The notes under the pieces were generated by a model, which was not told where the DNA came from, made no database searches, and saw only the letters and a list, made by a program, of their open reading frames with translations. A stretch of DNA of 11,111 nucleotides, taken from Acidobacteriota bacterium (GTDB lineage: Bacteria; Acidobacteriota; Terriglobia; Terriglobales; Acidobacteriaceae). A program made the position numbers and the translations under genes. The stretch is taken from contig JANXQR010000379.1 in NCBI GenBank assembly GCA_025353435.1, positions 1-11,111 on the forward strand, read 5' to 3'. Below, in pieces: positions 1 to 6,527 of the stretch; within the stretch, counting starts at the first letter, position 1, and each line of letters starts with the position of its first letter.

Positions 1-266
1 TGCCGTCGATGAATCCGGATATGGCATTGGAAGTGATGGAACATACCAACGCCGATCCCATCGTTGTGGGAAAGACCGAAGAGCAACTCCGGAATCGCTT
101 CGGCTATCTGCGCACTCTCGATCAGGCCGACTCCTATATGCGCTCTTGCTACGCCAATTCCCCCTGGTGGTATGGAAAGCCGGTGAAGTTCCTTCGCAAA
201 AGCCGTTGGATGGTTGTCTTCAAGGGAGATCGAGCTTCCCGCCTGGTGCTCGTCAAGGGGTGTTAG
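1..266 (+). CDS. Unidentified protein, C-terminal part (5' end outside window)
   Basis: An open frame enters from the left edge and ends at TAG 264-266. The first ATG inside the window is at 9, but no ribosome-binding site can be judged there and the frame stays open to the edge, so this is probably the C-terminal part of a longer protein. The visible 85 residues are soluble-looking, with an aromatic/basic stretch near residues 52-70 (SPWWYGKPVKFLRKSRWMVV) and the end RLVLVKGC. No family is recognised with confidence. The stop lies 7 nt before the proposed start of the next gene, so the two could be co-transcribed. Function unknown. Confidence 0.5.
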   Translation, partial: PSMNPDMALEVMEHTNADPIVVGKTEEQLRNRFGYLRTLDQADSYMRSCYANSPWWYGKPVKFLRKSRWMVVFKGDRASRLVLVKGC

Positions 267-273
267 CGAAGGC

Positions 274-1722
274 ATGACCCCAATCTCCGCCAACAACACG
301 CCGCCCCTCGAACGCCGCATCGGCCTCCGCGCCGCCGTGCTCTTCAACATGCTGGAGATGATCGGCGTCGGACCCTTCATCACCCTACCCCTCGTCATCG
401 CCGCCGCCGGCTTCCATCTCTCCCCCTGGGCATGGCTCCTCGGCGCCGCCATCGCCGTAGCCGACGGCCTCGTCTGGGCCGAACTCGGCGCAGCCTTCCC
501 ACGCGCCGGCGGCTCTTACGCCTTCCTCCGCGAAATCTACGGCCCCGATCGAGGCGGCTCCTGGCTCAGCTTTCTCTACGTATGGCAGCTCAGCTTCTCC
601 GCGCCGCTCTCCATCGCATCAGGATGCATCGGCCTCTCCAGCTTCCTCGCCTGGTTCTGGCCTGGCCTCGACCACGCGCCCTTCGCAATCCTTCCGCAAC
701 TCCACTACGGCAACTTTGCGGCAGCAGCAACATGCCTTGTCGTTACCGCGCTGCTCTATCGCAATCTCACCGCAGTCACGCGTCTTGCGTGGATGCTCTT
801 CGCCGGAGTCCTCACCGCCATCGCCGGCGTCATCGTCTCCGGCTTCGCCCACGCCGCCATGAATGGCGGATGGCACATGCCCGCATCGCCCGCCATGTCC
901 GCGGGCCTCGCCATCGGCGGCCTCGCCCAGGCCACCCTCATCACCACTTACGACTACTGGGGCTACTACAACATCACTTTTCTCGGCAGTGAAGTCCGCC
1001 AACCAGAGCGCACCATTCCCCGCGCCATCCTGCTCTCGGTGCTGTTCGTCTCCGCGTTTTACGTGGCCATGAACATGGCCGCACTCCCCGCCGTGCGCGA
1101 CTTCGCAGCACACGCAACTGGAGCGGCGTCCACTGCCGCCGCGCGTCTCCAATTGGTCGCCGACATAGCCGGCTCCGCCTTCGGCCACTGGGCCGGAGCC
1201 ATCATGGCCGCACTCGTCGTGTGGACTGCTTTCGCCTCAGTGTTCTCGCTGCTCCTCGGCTATTCGCGCGTCCCCTACGCCGCCGCACGCGACGGCAATT
1301 ACTTCCGCTTCCTCGCAGCCGTCCACCCCAAACACTTGATCCCCCACCGCTCACTCATCGCGCTCGGTCTCGTCGCATCGGCCTTCTGCTTCCTTTCACT
1401 CGCGCAGGTCATCACCTACCTCGTTATCACGCGCATCCTGCTGCAATTCTTCCTTCAACAGATCGGCGTAATGTGGCTGCGCATCAAGCGCCCTGACATC
1501 GAGCGCCCCTTCCGCATGCCGCTGTATCCGCTGCCACCATTGGCCGCTATCGCCGGATTCCTCTTCATCCTCATCAACCGCGCCCACGCTTTAGGCGGCT
1601 TCGCCGTCGCCGCCGGCATCGGCCTCTCCGGCACAATCATCTACGCCATCCGCGCCCGCCGCCTCCACCAATGGCCCTACGCACAAAAGACGCTGTCATC
1701 TCAAAATGATTTGTCATCCTGA
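274..1722 (+). CDS. APC-superfamily amino acid permease
   Basis: Predicted inner-membrane transporter of the amino acid-polyamine-organocation superfamily, about 482 residues with roughly 12 hydrophobic segments. Family signatures are the TM1 loop MIGVGPFITLP (residues 29-39), AELGAAFPRAGGSYAFLREI (69-88), and GSEVRQPERTIPRAI (238-252) after TM6. The frame opens at ATG 214, but that start overlaps the upstream gene by 53 nt. I prefer ATG 274, preceded by a gaagg-like site and giving a usual APC N-terminus ahead of the ERRIGLRAA segment. Substrate cannot be read from sequence; amino acid uptake or exchange is the family default. The last residues (SSQNDLSS) and the stop are encoded at the edge of a dispersed repeat, so the ancestral C-terminus may have differed. 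No partner gene is visible. Family call is firm, substrate is not. Confidence 0.9.
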   Translation: MTPISANNTPPLERRIGLRAAVLFNMLEMIGVGPFITLPLVIAAAGFHLSPWAWLLGAAIAVADGLVWAELGAAFPRAGGSYAFLREIYGPDRGGSWLSFLYVWQLSFSAPLSIASGCIGLSSFLAWFWPGLDHAPFAILPQLHYGNFAAAATCLVVTALLYRNLTAVTRLAWMLFAGVLTAIAGVIVSGFAHAAMNGGWHMPASPAMSAGLAIGGLAQATLITTYDYWGYYNITFLGSEVRQPERTIPRAILLSVLFVSAFYVAMNMAALPAVRDFAAHATGAASTAAARLQLVADIAGSAFGHWAGAIMAALVVWTAFASVFSLLLGYSRVPYAAARDGNYFRFLAAVHPKHLIPHRSLIALGLVASAFCFLSLAQVITYLVITRILLQFFLQQIGVMWLRIKRPDIERPFRMPLYPLPPLAAIAGFLFILINRAHALGGFAVAAGIGLSGTIIYAIRARRLHQWPYAQKTLSSQNDLSS

Positions 1723-1742
1723 GCGCAGTCGAAGGATCTGCA
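1711..1742 (+). repeat. Short dispersed 'tgtcatcctgagcg' element
   Basis: The sequence ttgtcatcctgagcgcagtc followed by gaaggatctgcag matches a short interspersed element that I recall as frequent in acidobacterial and some other genomes. It supplies the TGA stop (1720-1722) of the permease gene and leads directly into the tandem hairpin repeat. Recognition is from memory, so copy number in this genome is unknown. Confidence 0.55.
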
Positions 1743-1952
1743 GTTGTTCTTGTCGTTGTTTTTTAGATTGCGGATCAGCCACAACCACAGGGTGCCCCAC
1801 CCTCACGACGTCTTTGTTTTTGTCGTTAGGGTGGGATACCTCGAACCCAAACCTGCAGTAGTTCTTGTCTTTGTTTTTCAACCTCGGACCAGCACAAACG
1901 AGGGTGCCCCACCCTCACGACGTCGTTGTTTTTGTCGTTAGGGTGGGATACC
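1738..1952. repeat. Tandem duplication of a ~100-bp hairpin-containing repeat
   Basis: Two direct copies (1738-1840 and 1853-1952) occupy the space between the convergent permease and DUF4097-like genes. Each copy begins ctgcagt(t/a)gttcttgtc and ends with a 51-bp core (1790-1840 and 1902-1952) that differs at a single base between copies. The core is an imperfect inverted repeat: ccaccctcacgac pairs with gtcgttagggtgg (one mismatch), extended outward by ggtgcccc against gggatacc, around a T-rich loop. The motif tgtc(g/t)ttgttttt recurs several times. Position between converging 3' ends suggests a bidirectional terminator or a REP-like element; no ORF here is credible. Confidence 0.85.
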
Positions 1953-1973
1953 AGAAACCTCATACACCAACCT

Positions 1974-2570
1974 TCAATTCAGTCGAATACTCCCTGTAAT
2001 AATATGCGCGTCCAGCCGATACAGCCCCTCTGCCGAAGACTTCTTGAAGCTCCGAAAGAACCCGCCCCTGTCCACGTCGAACTCGCTGGCCCGCACCTCG
2101 CCAATCTCAACTGACGCTTCCACCGTGCGGTACTCCCGCGGGCCCACACCCGAGACGGTGAGCTCTCCCGCATGCACGTCGATATCCTTGTCGCCCGCCA
2201 CATCCTTCACGTGAATCGCGCCGGCCGGCATCCGCACATTGAGATGCGTCTGATGCGGAACCTCGATCGTAATGTGCACGTTGTTATTCGGCCCGCCTGT
2301 GATCGCAAGCTTCCCCGTACCGTCGCTCTTTCCAAAGCGAATGTGGACCTGGTCCGCGCGTTCCGAATCGTCCATTCTGCAGGTAACGCGAATCTCCCGT
2401 TGATCCGTCCCCACCAGGTTCACCTCGGCCGAGCGCGAATACACGGCCAGCCGCATTCCCGCCTCAACCGGCACGGTAAAGGTGTCCGCACATGTGCCGG
2501 ATGTCTCGCTCCAGGCCATCGAGGCCGCCGTCGTTCCAAGCAGGCAAACAAATCCAACCAGAAGCTTCAT
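1974..2570 (-). CDS. Exported DUF4097-like (adhesin-like beta-repeat) protein
   Basis: A 198-residue protein with a clear Sec signal peptide (basic MK start, hydrophobic LLVGFVCLLGTTAASMAW, likely cleavage near residue 20-22), so it acts outside the cytoplasm. The mature part is rich in short beta-strand-like turns. Segments such as MPAGAIHVKDVAGDKDIDVH (residues 114-133) and the end DAHIITGSIRLN resemble the repetitive strand pattern of DUF4097/DUF2807 'putative auto-transporter adhesin head' proteins. Two cysteines (27, 64) could form a disulfide. No catalytic motif is visible. Start ATG at 2570 is preceded only by a weak gag. It is divergent from msrP (107 bp apart) and convergent with the permease across the repeat block. 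Function of the family is not established; the assignment is by pattern. Confidence 0.8.
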   Translation of the reverse strand: MKLLVGFVCLLGTTAASMAWSETSGTCADTFTVPVEAGMRLAVYSRSAEVNLVGTDQREIRVTCRMDDSERADQVHIRFGKSDGTGKLAITGGPNNNVHITIEVPHQTHLNVRMPAGAIHVKDVAGDKDIDVHAGELTVSGVGPREYRTVEASVEIGEVRASEFDVDRGGFFRSFKKSSAEGLYRLDAHIITGSIRLN

Positions 2571-2615
2571 GCGTTCTCATACGGGGCGGGCAGACCGAAA
2601 GTTCCCAAATCCCGC

Positions 2616-2647
2616 TGTAACTTCACCGCGCCCGCTCGTGTCTAATA
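2616..2647 (+). promoter_or_regulatory. Candidate ECF-sigma promoter of msrPQ
   Basis: TGTAACTT (2616-2623), a 16-nt spacer, then GTCTAATA (2640-2647) matches the -35 AAC plus -10 GTC/TCTAA pattern of extracytoplasmic-function sigma promoters. Transcription would start near 2653, about 25 nt before the msrP ATG. A regulator-specific assignment cannot be made because no sigma or anti-sigma gene lies in the window. Confidence 0.5.
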
Positions 2648-2677
2648 GGTGCTGAAGTTCCCCTCCGAGGTCGCCCC

Positions 2678-3664
2678 ATGCTGATTCGCAAACCGTCTGA
2701 CATTAAGTCTTCCGAGATCACTTCGAGAGACCACTACGTAGACCGCCGCAGTTTCATGCGCGGAGCCCTATCCGGCGCAGCCATGCTCGGAGCCGCGGCT
2801 GTCGGTGCCGATCGCGTCGCCGACCTGATCTCCCCCCGCACCAGCGCCCTCGCCGGCACCAAGCTCGAGACCGTAAAAAGTCCTCTCTCCACCACCGGTG
2901 AGACACTCACCACCTATCAAGACATCACCACCTACAACAATTTTTACGAGTTCGGCGTCGACAAGGGAGCCCCATCGAAGAACGCCGGCGGCCTGCCCAC
3001 CCGCCCCTGGACTCTCAAGGTCGAGGGCCTCGTCAACAAGCCCCAAACCTTCGACATCGACACCTTGCTCAAAATGCACCCGCTTGAAGATCGCGTCTAC
3101 CGTCATCGCTGCGTCGAGGCGTGGAGCATGGTCATTCCCTGGGTTGGCTACTCGCTCTCCGAACTCCTCAAGCAGTGCGACCCGCAATCGAAAGCCAAGT
3201 ATGTTGAGTTCCACTCCTACTTCGACAAGAAGGTGGAGAAGTGGTACTACGAGGACGCCGGCATCAACTGGCCCTACACCGAAGGCCTGCGCATGGACGA
3301 GGCCATGCACCCGCTCACGCTGCTCACCATGGGCCTCTACGGCGAAGTGTTGCCCAATCAGGATGGCGCGCCAGTCCGGATCGTGGTGCCCTGGAAATAC
3401 GGCTTCAAGTCAGCCAAATCCATCGTCACCATCAAGGTCACTGACAAGCAGCCCAACACAACGTGGAACCTGCAAGGCGCCAATGAATACGGCTTCTACT
3501 CCAACGTCAACCCCACCGTCGACCACCCCCGCTGGAGCCAGAAAACCGAACGCCGCATCGGCGCGGCGTTCTACGACCAGCGCAAGCAAACCCTCATGTT
3601 CAACGGCTACGGCGACCAGGTAGCCTCCCTCTACAACGGCATGGACCTGAAGAAGAACTTCTAG
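2678..3664 (+). CDS. msrP: Protein-methionine-sulfoxide reductase catalytic subunit MsrP (YedY)
   Basis: Periplasmic molybdopterin enzyme that reduces methionine sulfoxide in oxidised envelope proteins, taking electrons from the membrane partner MsrQ. The 328-residue product starts with a twin-arginine signal (DRRSFMRG, residues 22-29, then a hydrophobic Ala-rich stretch ending near residue 60), so it is exported folded with its cofactor. The molybdenum-ligand cysteine is Cys145 in YRHRCVEAWSMVIPW, essentially the position in the E. coli precursor. Other family signatures are LPTRPWTLKVEG (106-117) and GAPVRIVVPWKYGFKS. Length is normal and there is no truncation. ATG 2678 follows a modest gagg 7 nt upstream. 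It is followed after 105 nt by msrQ in the usual msrP-msrQ order. A candidate ECF promoter lies just upstream. Confidence 0.97.
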   Translation: MLIRKPSDIKSSEITSRDHYVDRRSFMRGALSGAAMLGAAAVGADRVADLISPRTSALAGTKLETVKSPLSTTGETLTTYQDITTYNNFYEFGVDKGAPSKNAGGLPTRPWTLKVEGLVNKPQTFDIDTLLKMHPLEDRVYRHRCVEAWSMVIPWVGYSLSELLKQCDPQSKAKYVEFHSYFDKKVEKWYYEDAGINWPYTEGLRMDEAMHPLTLLTMGLYGEVLPNQDGAPVRIVVPWKYGFKSAKSIVTIKVTDKQPNTTWNLQGANEYGFYSNVNPTVDHPRWSQKTERRIGAAFYDQRKQTLMFNGYGDQVASLYNGMDLKKNF

Positions 3665-3690
3665 TCCCAAGCGAAAATCTGTGACCCCCG

Positions 3691-3728
3691 GGGGTGCCCC
3701 GTCCTAGCTCGCGCTAGCGCGGGAGACC
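3691..3728. repeat. Hairpin element between msrP and msrQ
   Basis: The stretch begins gggtgcccc and ends gggagacc, echoing the ends of the 1790-1840 core (gggtgcccc...gggatacc), but its interior is different and contains the perfect 12-bp palindrome cgcgctagcgcg (3710-3721). There is no following T tract, so it is more likely a processing or stability hairpin, or a relative of the dispersed repeat, than a strong terminator. Confidence 0.55.
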
Positions 3729-3769
3729 ATGCTCACCGGCCGACCTACCTACCTCGAAATCCGGAAAGA

Positions 3770-4417
3770 ATGAACCGACCAACCCTCATCATCCTCAAAA
3801 CCGCCGTCTGGATCGCCTGTCTCTGGCCCATCGGTCTGCTCGTCTACGGCGCGTTTACGCCTAACGGACTCGGTCCTGATCCCACGGCCAGGATCGAGTT
3901 CTCCACCGGCTACACCACCCTGATGCTCCTCACCATCGGCCTCGGCATTACGCCAGTCCGCCGCTTGTCTCCGCATCTCAACTGGATGATCAAGTTCCGC
4001 CGCCTGGTAGGCCTCTTCGCCTTCTTCTATGGCACGGTCCACATGCTCGCCTACGTGGCTCTCTACGCCGGCTTCAGTGTCCAAACCATGCTGGACGACA
4101 TCGCAAAGCGCAAGTTCATCACCATGGGCGTAGCCACGTGGCTCCTACTGGTCCCGCTGGCGCTCACCTCCACCAACTGGGCCATTCGCAAGCTCGGCGG
4201 CAAACGCTGGAACCTGCTGCACAAGCTCGTCTACATCGCCGTCATTTGCGGAGTGATTCACTACTGGTGGCAGGTCAAGCCCGGCGTCATTCTTCCGTTG
4301 CCCTTTACGATCGCCGTTGCGATTCTCCTGTTGGCTCGCCCCATCCAGACCGCGCTTCTCAAGCGCAAGGCGAAGGCCGCCGCCTCAGGCCGGCAAGTCG
4401 TCCAGCGACCCGGCTAA
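3770..4417 (+). CDS. msrQ: MsrQ (YedZ), haem-binding membrane subunit of the MsrPQ system
   Basis: Inner-membrane b-type haem protein that passes electrons from the respiratory chain (quinol/flavin) to MsrP in the periplasm. The 215 residues contain about six hydrophobic segments of the ferric-reductase-like fold. The haem-ligand histidines are visible: His91 (YGTVHMLAY), His151 (LLHKLVYIA) and His164 (GVIHYWW), at the same numbers as the ligands I recall for the E. coli protein. KFRRLVGLFAFFYG precedes the first. ATG 3770 has a good ggaaag ribosome-binding site 5 nt upstream. It lies 105 nt after msrP across a hairpin and is almost certainly in the same operon. Its last 33 nt overlap the 3' end of the convergent rnhB. 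Confidence 0.96.
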   Translation: MNRPTLIILKTAVWIACLWPIGLLVYGAFTPNGLGPDPTARIEFSTGYTTLMLLTIGLGITPVRRLSPHLNWMIKFRRLVGLFAFFYGTVHMLAYVALYAGFSVQTMLDDIAKRKFITMGVATWLLLVPLALTSTNWAIRKLGGKRWNLLHKLVYIAVICGVIHYWWQVKPGVILPLPFTIAVAILLLARPIQTALLKRKAKAAASGRQVVQRPG

Positions 4418-5056
4418 CCCCAGCGGCAGAAGCTGCTGCGCCACGGGGCTGTAGCTCTTGCGATGCAGCGGTGTGGGCCCCAGCCGTGCCAGCGCCGCCA
4501 TGTGCTCTGCCGAGCAGTAGCCTTTGTGACTCGCCAGCCCATACCCCGGAAACTGGCTGTCCAGCTCCACCAGCAGCCGGTCGCGGTACACCTTCGCCAG
4601 GATGCTGGCCGCCGCAATCGAGAAGCTCGTTCCGTCCCCCTGGATGCAGGACTGCTGCGGGCAAGCGAAGTCGATCGTGTCCACCCCATCGATGAGCAGG
4701 TAGTCAGGTGTCAGCGCCAGCGTCGCCACTGCGCGCTTCATCGCCAGCAGCGAAGCCTGCCGGATGTTGATTCGATCGATGGTTTCCGCATCCACGGCCG
4801 CGATCGACCAGGCCACCGCATTGCCGCGGATCTCGCGGTCAAGTTCATTGCGCTTCTTCTCGGAGAGCTTCTTCGAGTCGTTCAGGCCATCAAGGCGACA
4901 GCGCGGCGCCAGGATGACGGCCGCAGCCACCACCGGCCCAAACATCGGCCCACGTCCCACCTCGTCCACGCCGGCAATGCGCAGGGCACCCAACTTGCGT
5001 GCGGCGTTCTCCAGCCTCCATCCGCACACGGGTTGGGACACAGGGAACTTAGCCAT
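4385..5056 (-). CDS. rnhB: Ribonuclease HII
   Basis: Cytoplasmic endonuclease that cleaves RNA in RNA-DNA hybrids and 5' to single ribonucleotides left in DNA. The four metal-binding acidic residues of the family can be placed: Asp31 and Glu32 (GVDEVGRGP), Asp123 (LLIDGVD) and Asp141 (IQGDGTS), followed by the SIAAASILAKVYRD motif and SHKGY. At 223 residues the length is typical. The frame is open upstream to 5317, but homology begins just after ATG 5056, and the extension would run through the rplS terminator and into rplS, so I start at 5056. The ribosome-binding site is weak. It follows rplS on the same strand (137 bp), a conserved pair in many bacteria, and overlaps msrQ tail-to-tail. Confidence 0.96.
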   Translation of the reverse strand: MAKFPVSQPVCGWRLENAARKLGALRIAGVDEVGRGPMFGPVVAAAVILAPRCRLDGLNDSKKLSEKKRNELDREIRGNAVAWSIAAVDAETIDRINIRQASLLAMKRAVATLALTPDYLLIDGVDTIDFACPQQSCIQGDGTSFSIAAASILAKVYRDRLLVELDSQFPGYGLASHKGYCSAEHMAALARLGPTPLHRKSYSPVAQQLLPLGLAGSLDDLPA

Positions 5057-5062
5057 GAACTC

Positions 5063-5090
5063 AGTATAGGGATGGGCTAGTGAACGTCCA
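5063..5090 (-). promoter_or_regulatory. Possible sigma70-type promoter for rnhB
   Basis: On the minus strand TGGACG (5085-5090) and TATACT (5063-5068) are separated by 16 nt, a 4/6 and 5/6 match to the -35 and -10 consensus. Transcription would start at or a few nt before the rnhB ATG, giving a very short leader, which fits the lack of a good ribosome-binding site. It would let rnhB escape the rplS terminator. Weak match, inferred. Confidence 0.3.
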
Positions 5091-5144
5091 TCAGGAATGA
5101 AGCAGGTTGTCGACGCGTTCCTGTGGAATTCGCCGCCACAAACA

Positions 5145-5172
5145 ACAACCCCGGCGCTGGCGCCGGGGTTGT
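5145..5172 (-). terminator. Intrinsic terminator after rplS
   Basis: A perfect 12-bp stem (acaaccccggcg paired with cgccggggttgt) with a 4-nt loop begins 20 nt past the rplS stop. In the rplS direction it is followed by a T/G-rich run (tgtttgt) rather than a pure T tract. The stem is GC-rich and well placed, so a rho-independent terminator or partial attenuator between rplS and rnhB is likely. Confidence 0.8.
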
Positions 5173-5192
5173 CTGGTTCGGAGGAGGAAACG

Positions 5193-5558
5193 CTAGGCCT
5201 TGGCGACGACGCGATCCACTTCCTTGAGACGGGCTGCCTTGCCGCGCAGTCCGCGGATGTAGAACAGCTTGGCGCGGCGTACTTTGTAGCTGCGGATCTT
5301 TTCGATCTTGTCGACAACCTTGGAGTTGAAGGGGAAGATGCGCTCGACGCCCTGGCCGAAGCTCATCTTGCGTACGGTGAAGGTGCCTTGCGGTCCCTTG
5401 TTGATGGCGATTACGAGGCCTTCAAATGCCTGGAGGCGTTCTTTATCGCCTTCCTTGATCTTGACCTGGACGCGAATCTGGTCGCCGGGCACAAATGCTG
5501 GTAGATCGGTGCGCTTGAGCTTGTCTGCCAGGCGCTGCATAACTGGATGAATTGACAT
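5193..5558 (-). CDS. rplS: 50S ribosomal protein L19
   Basis: Structural protein of the large ribosomal subunit at the 30S-50S interface. The 121-residue product has the complete L19 pattern: FVPGDQIRVQVKIKEGDKER (residues 22-41), LQAFEGLVIAINKGPQGTFTV, RKMSFGQGVERIFPFNS, and the basic end RRAKLFYIRGLRGKAARLKE. ATG 5558 is preceded by a strong aggaag ribosome-binding site (5564-5569 in plus-strand coordinates). Transcription is leftward toward rnhB, with an intrinsic terminator in between. The usual upstream partner trmD is not adjacent; instead there is a gap of almost 1 kb, so the promoter should lie in 5559-5770. A gataaa-like -10 is present about 60 nt upstream, without a convincing -35. 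Confidence 0.98.
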   Translation of the reverse strand: MSIHPVMQRLADKLKRTDLPAFVPGDQIRVQVKIKEGDKERLQAFEGLVIAINKGPQGTFTVRKMSFGQGVERIFPFNSKVVDKIEKIRSYKVRRAKLFYIRGLRGKAARLKEVDRVVAKA

Positions 5559-5748
5559 GGTTTCTTCCTGCTTTTGAACTCAGAACCTTCAGTTTATCAG
5601 AGAAATTGCCGCTGTGCCTAACGGGGCGCTGTTGAGGCTGTTTTGCACTGGAAATGCCACAAATTGCACTTTCGCGCGCAAATAAAAAACGGTCATGTTG
5701 ATTGGAATCATGGGATTGCACACCGAAAAGGGGGGGATTTTCGCTGAC

Positions 5749-5764
5749 TGTGATTTGAATCACG
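5749..5764. promoter_or_regulatory. CRP/FNR-family-like palindromic site
   Basis: TGTGATTTGAATCACG contains a perfect 14-bp inverted repeat GTGATT-TG-AATCAC and matches the TGTGA-N6-TCACA layout of CRP/FNR-type operators at 9 of 10 defined positions. It is about 190 bp upstream of rplS. No regulator gene is in the window, so the bound protein and target are inferred only. Confidence 0.4.
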
Positions 5765-5775
5765 TTCAGCAGTAA

Positions 5776-5831
5776 ACGGAAGACAGAGGACAGACGACAG
5801 GGAGTGGACAGTGAACGGTGATCAGTGGATA
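5776..5831. repeat. Degenerate short direct repeats (gacag / cagtg units)
   Basis: The tract consists of imperfect 7-9-nt units such as agacagagg, acagacgac, agtggacagtg, aacggtgatcagtgg. Similar 'cagtggacagtgatcagtg' tracts are known to me from intergenic regions of acidobacterial and cyanobacterial genomes. Simple-sequence origin; no function can be assigned. Confidence 0.45.
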
Positions 5832-5950
5832 GAAAACCACTGCGGGAACCGGGATCGACCTTGGAGCAGAACGCGCGGGTTGTGACGGGTGTCGACATTT
5901 CTGCTCCTTACTTTCTGGGTTTGGGCTGCGGTTAATGGAATTGCCGGTCA

Positions 5951-5982
5951 AAAAGGGAACGCCCGCCGAGTTGGCGGGCGTT
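5951..5982 (-). terminator. Stem-loop, possible leftward terminator
   Basis: A perfect 10-bp stem (aacgcccgcc paired with ggcgggcgtt, 5958-5982) with loop gagtt. On the minus strand it is followed within 3 nt by ttttt, favouring termination of leftward transcription; on the plus strand only a weaker gcatatttt follows. It could end the transcript of the nuclease-like gene (545 nt downstream of its stop) or of an unseen small RNA. Confidence 0.5.
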
Positions 5983-6527
5983 GCATATTTTCGATCTAAT
6001 ACAAGTATGGCAGGTTCGAGCAATTAATAATGGATTTTTGAAAATATCTTTTCGCTTTGTTTTGTGTTGGTTGCAACGTTTTCCACAGGTTGGGCACTTG
6101 ACAACATTTCCACAGGGGCAGATTTGTGCGCGCTGGGCGGGTATTGGAGGAGTCTGGGGCCAAGCCTTGGACCAGCAGGGGACATCGACGCGCGGGACCG
6201 CCCGGTTCTGGGAGGCCGACCGCGGTGGACAATTGCTCTGCTCGCATAAAGAGGACTGAAAGACTATTCCAGTCCGATTTGGGCAGCTTCGAATGGGTAG
6301 GGGGCCCTGGGTGGTGGTGGCCGCAGGTTGTGATCTTGCGCACTCGAACCTTCCCCATCGGCCACGATACGACCGGAACTCGGCAGAACCCCTCATGCCG
6401 TCCGTTGGATTAGCGCCTTGGCCTGCGGGCGTCAACCAAGAATCGCCCCAACACAGATCAGCGGACGATAGCCGACTTCTCGGTACTGATATAAATGCAC
6501 GTTCAGCACTCTTGCGGGGTTGTATTT

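Larger units (their letters stand above)
5559..6527. other. Long intergenic region without a credible gene
   Basis: About 970 bp between the rplS start and the 3' end of the nuclease-like gene. It holds the rplS leader, a CRP/FNR-like palindrome, a degenerate repeat tract, a stem-loop, and an AT-rich stretch (5983-6070) next to two ttccacagg motifs (6079-6090 and 6106-6118). Open frames on both strands have atypical composition and no recognisable domains. The longest, on the minus strand (5932-6435), contains a CPCGNVVKCPTCGK segment that looks like a zinc ribbon but is otherwise unconvincing. No tRNA, tmRNA, RNase P or SRP RNA signature was seen; a small RNA cannot be excluded. Confidence 0.6.

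Noticed and set aside
214..273. Upstream ATG for the permease
   Set aside because: It overlaps the preceding gene by 53 nt and adds residues not typical of APC permeases. ATG 274 gives a normal N-terminus.
2172..2645. Plus-strand 157-codon frame opposite the DUF4097-like gene
   Set aside because: It is antisense to a gene with a clear signal peptide and has a His/Arg-rich composition typical of a shadow frame in GC-rich DNA.
2898..3623. Long plus-strand frame inside msrP
   Set aside because: It is a Ser/Pro/Thr/Arg-rich shadow of msrP, whose own frame has all family signatures.
5057..5317. N-terminal extension of rnhB to 5317
   Set aside because: It would read through the rplS terminator and into the end of rplS. 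RNase HII homology begins right after ATG 5056.
5932..6435. Minus-strand 167-codon frame with a zinc-ribbon-like CPCGNVVKCPTCGK segment
   Set aside because: The rest is low-quality Pro/Ser/Arg-rich sequence with no family resemblance, codon use is atypical and overlapping frames are equally long. The Cys pattern comes from two copies of tgtggaaa.
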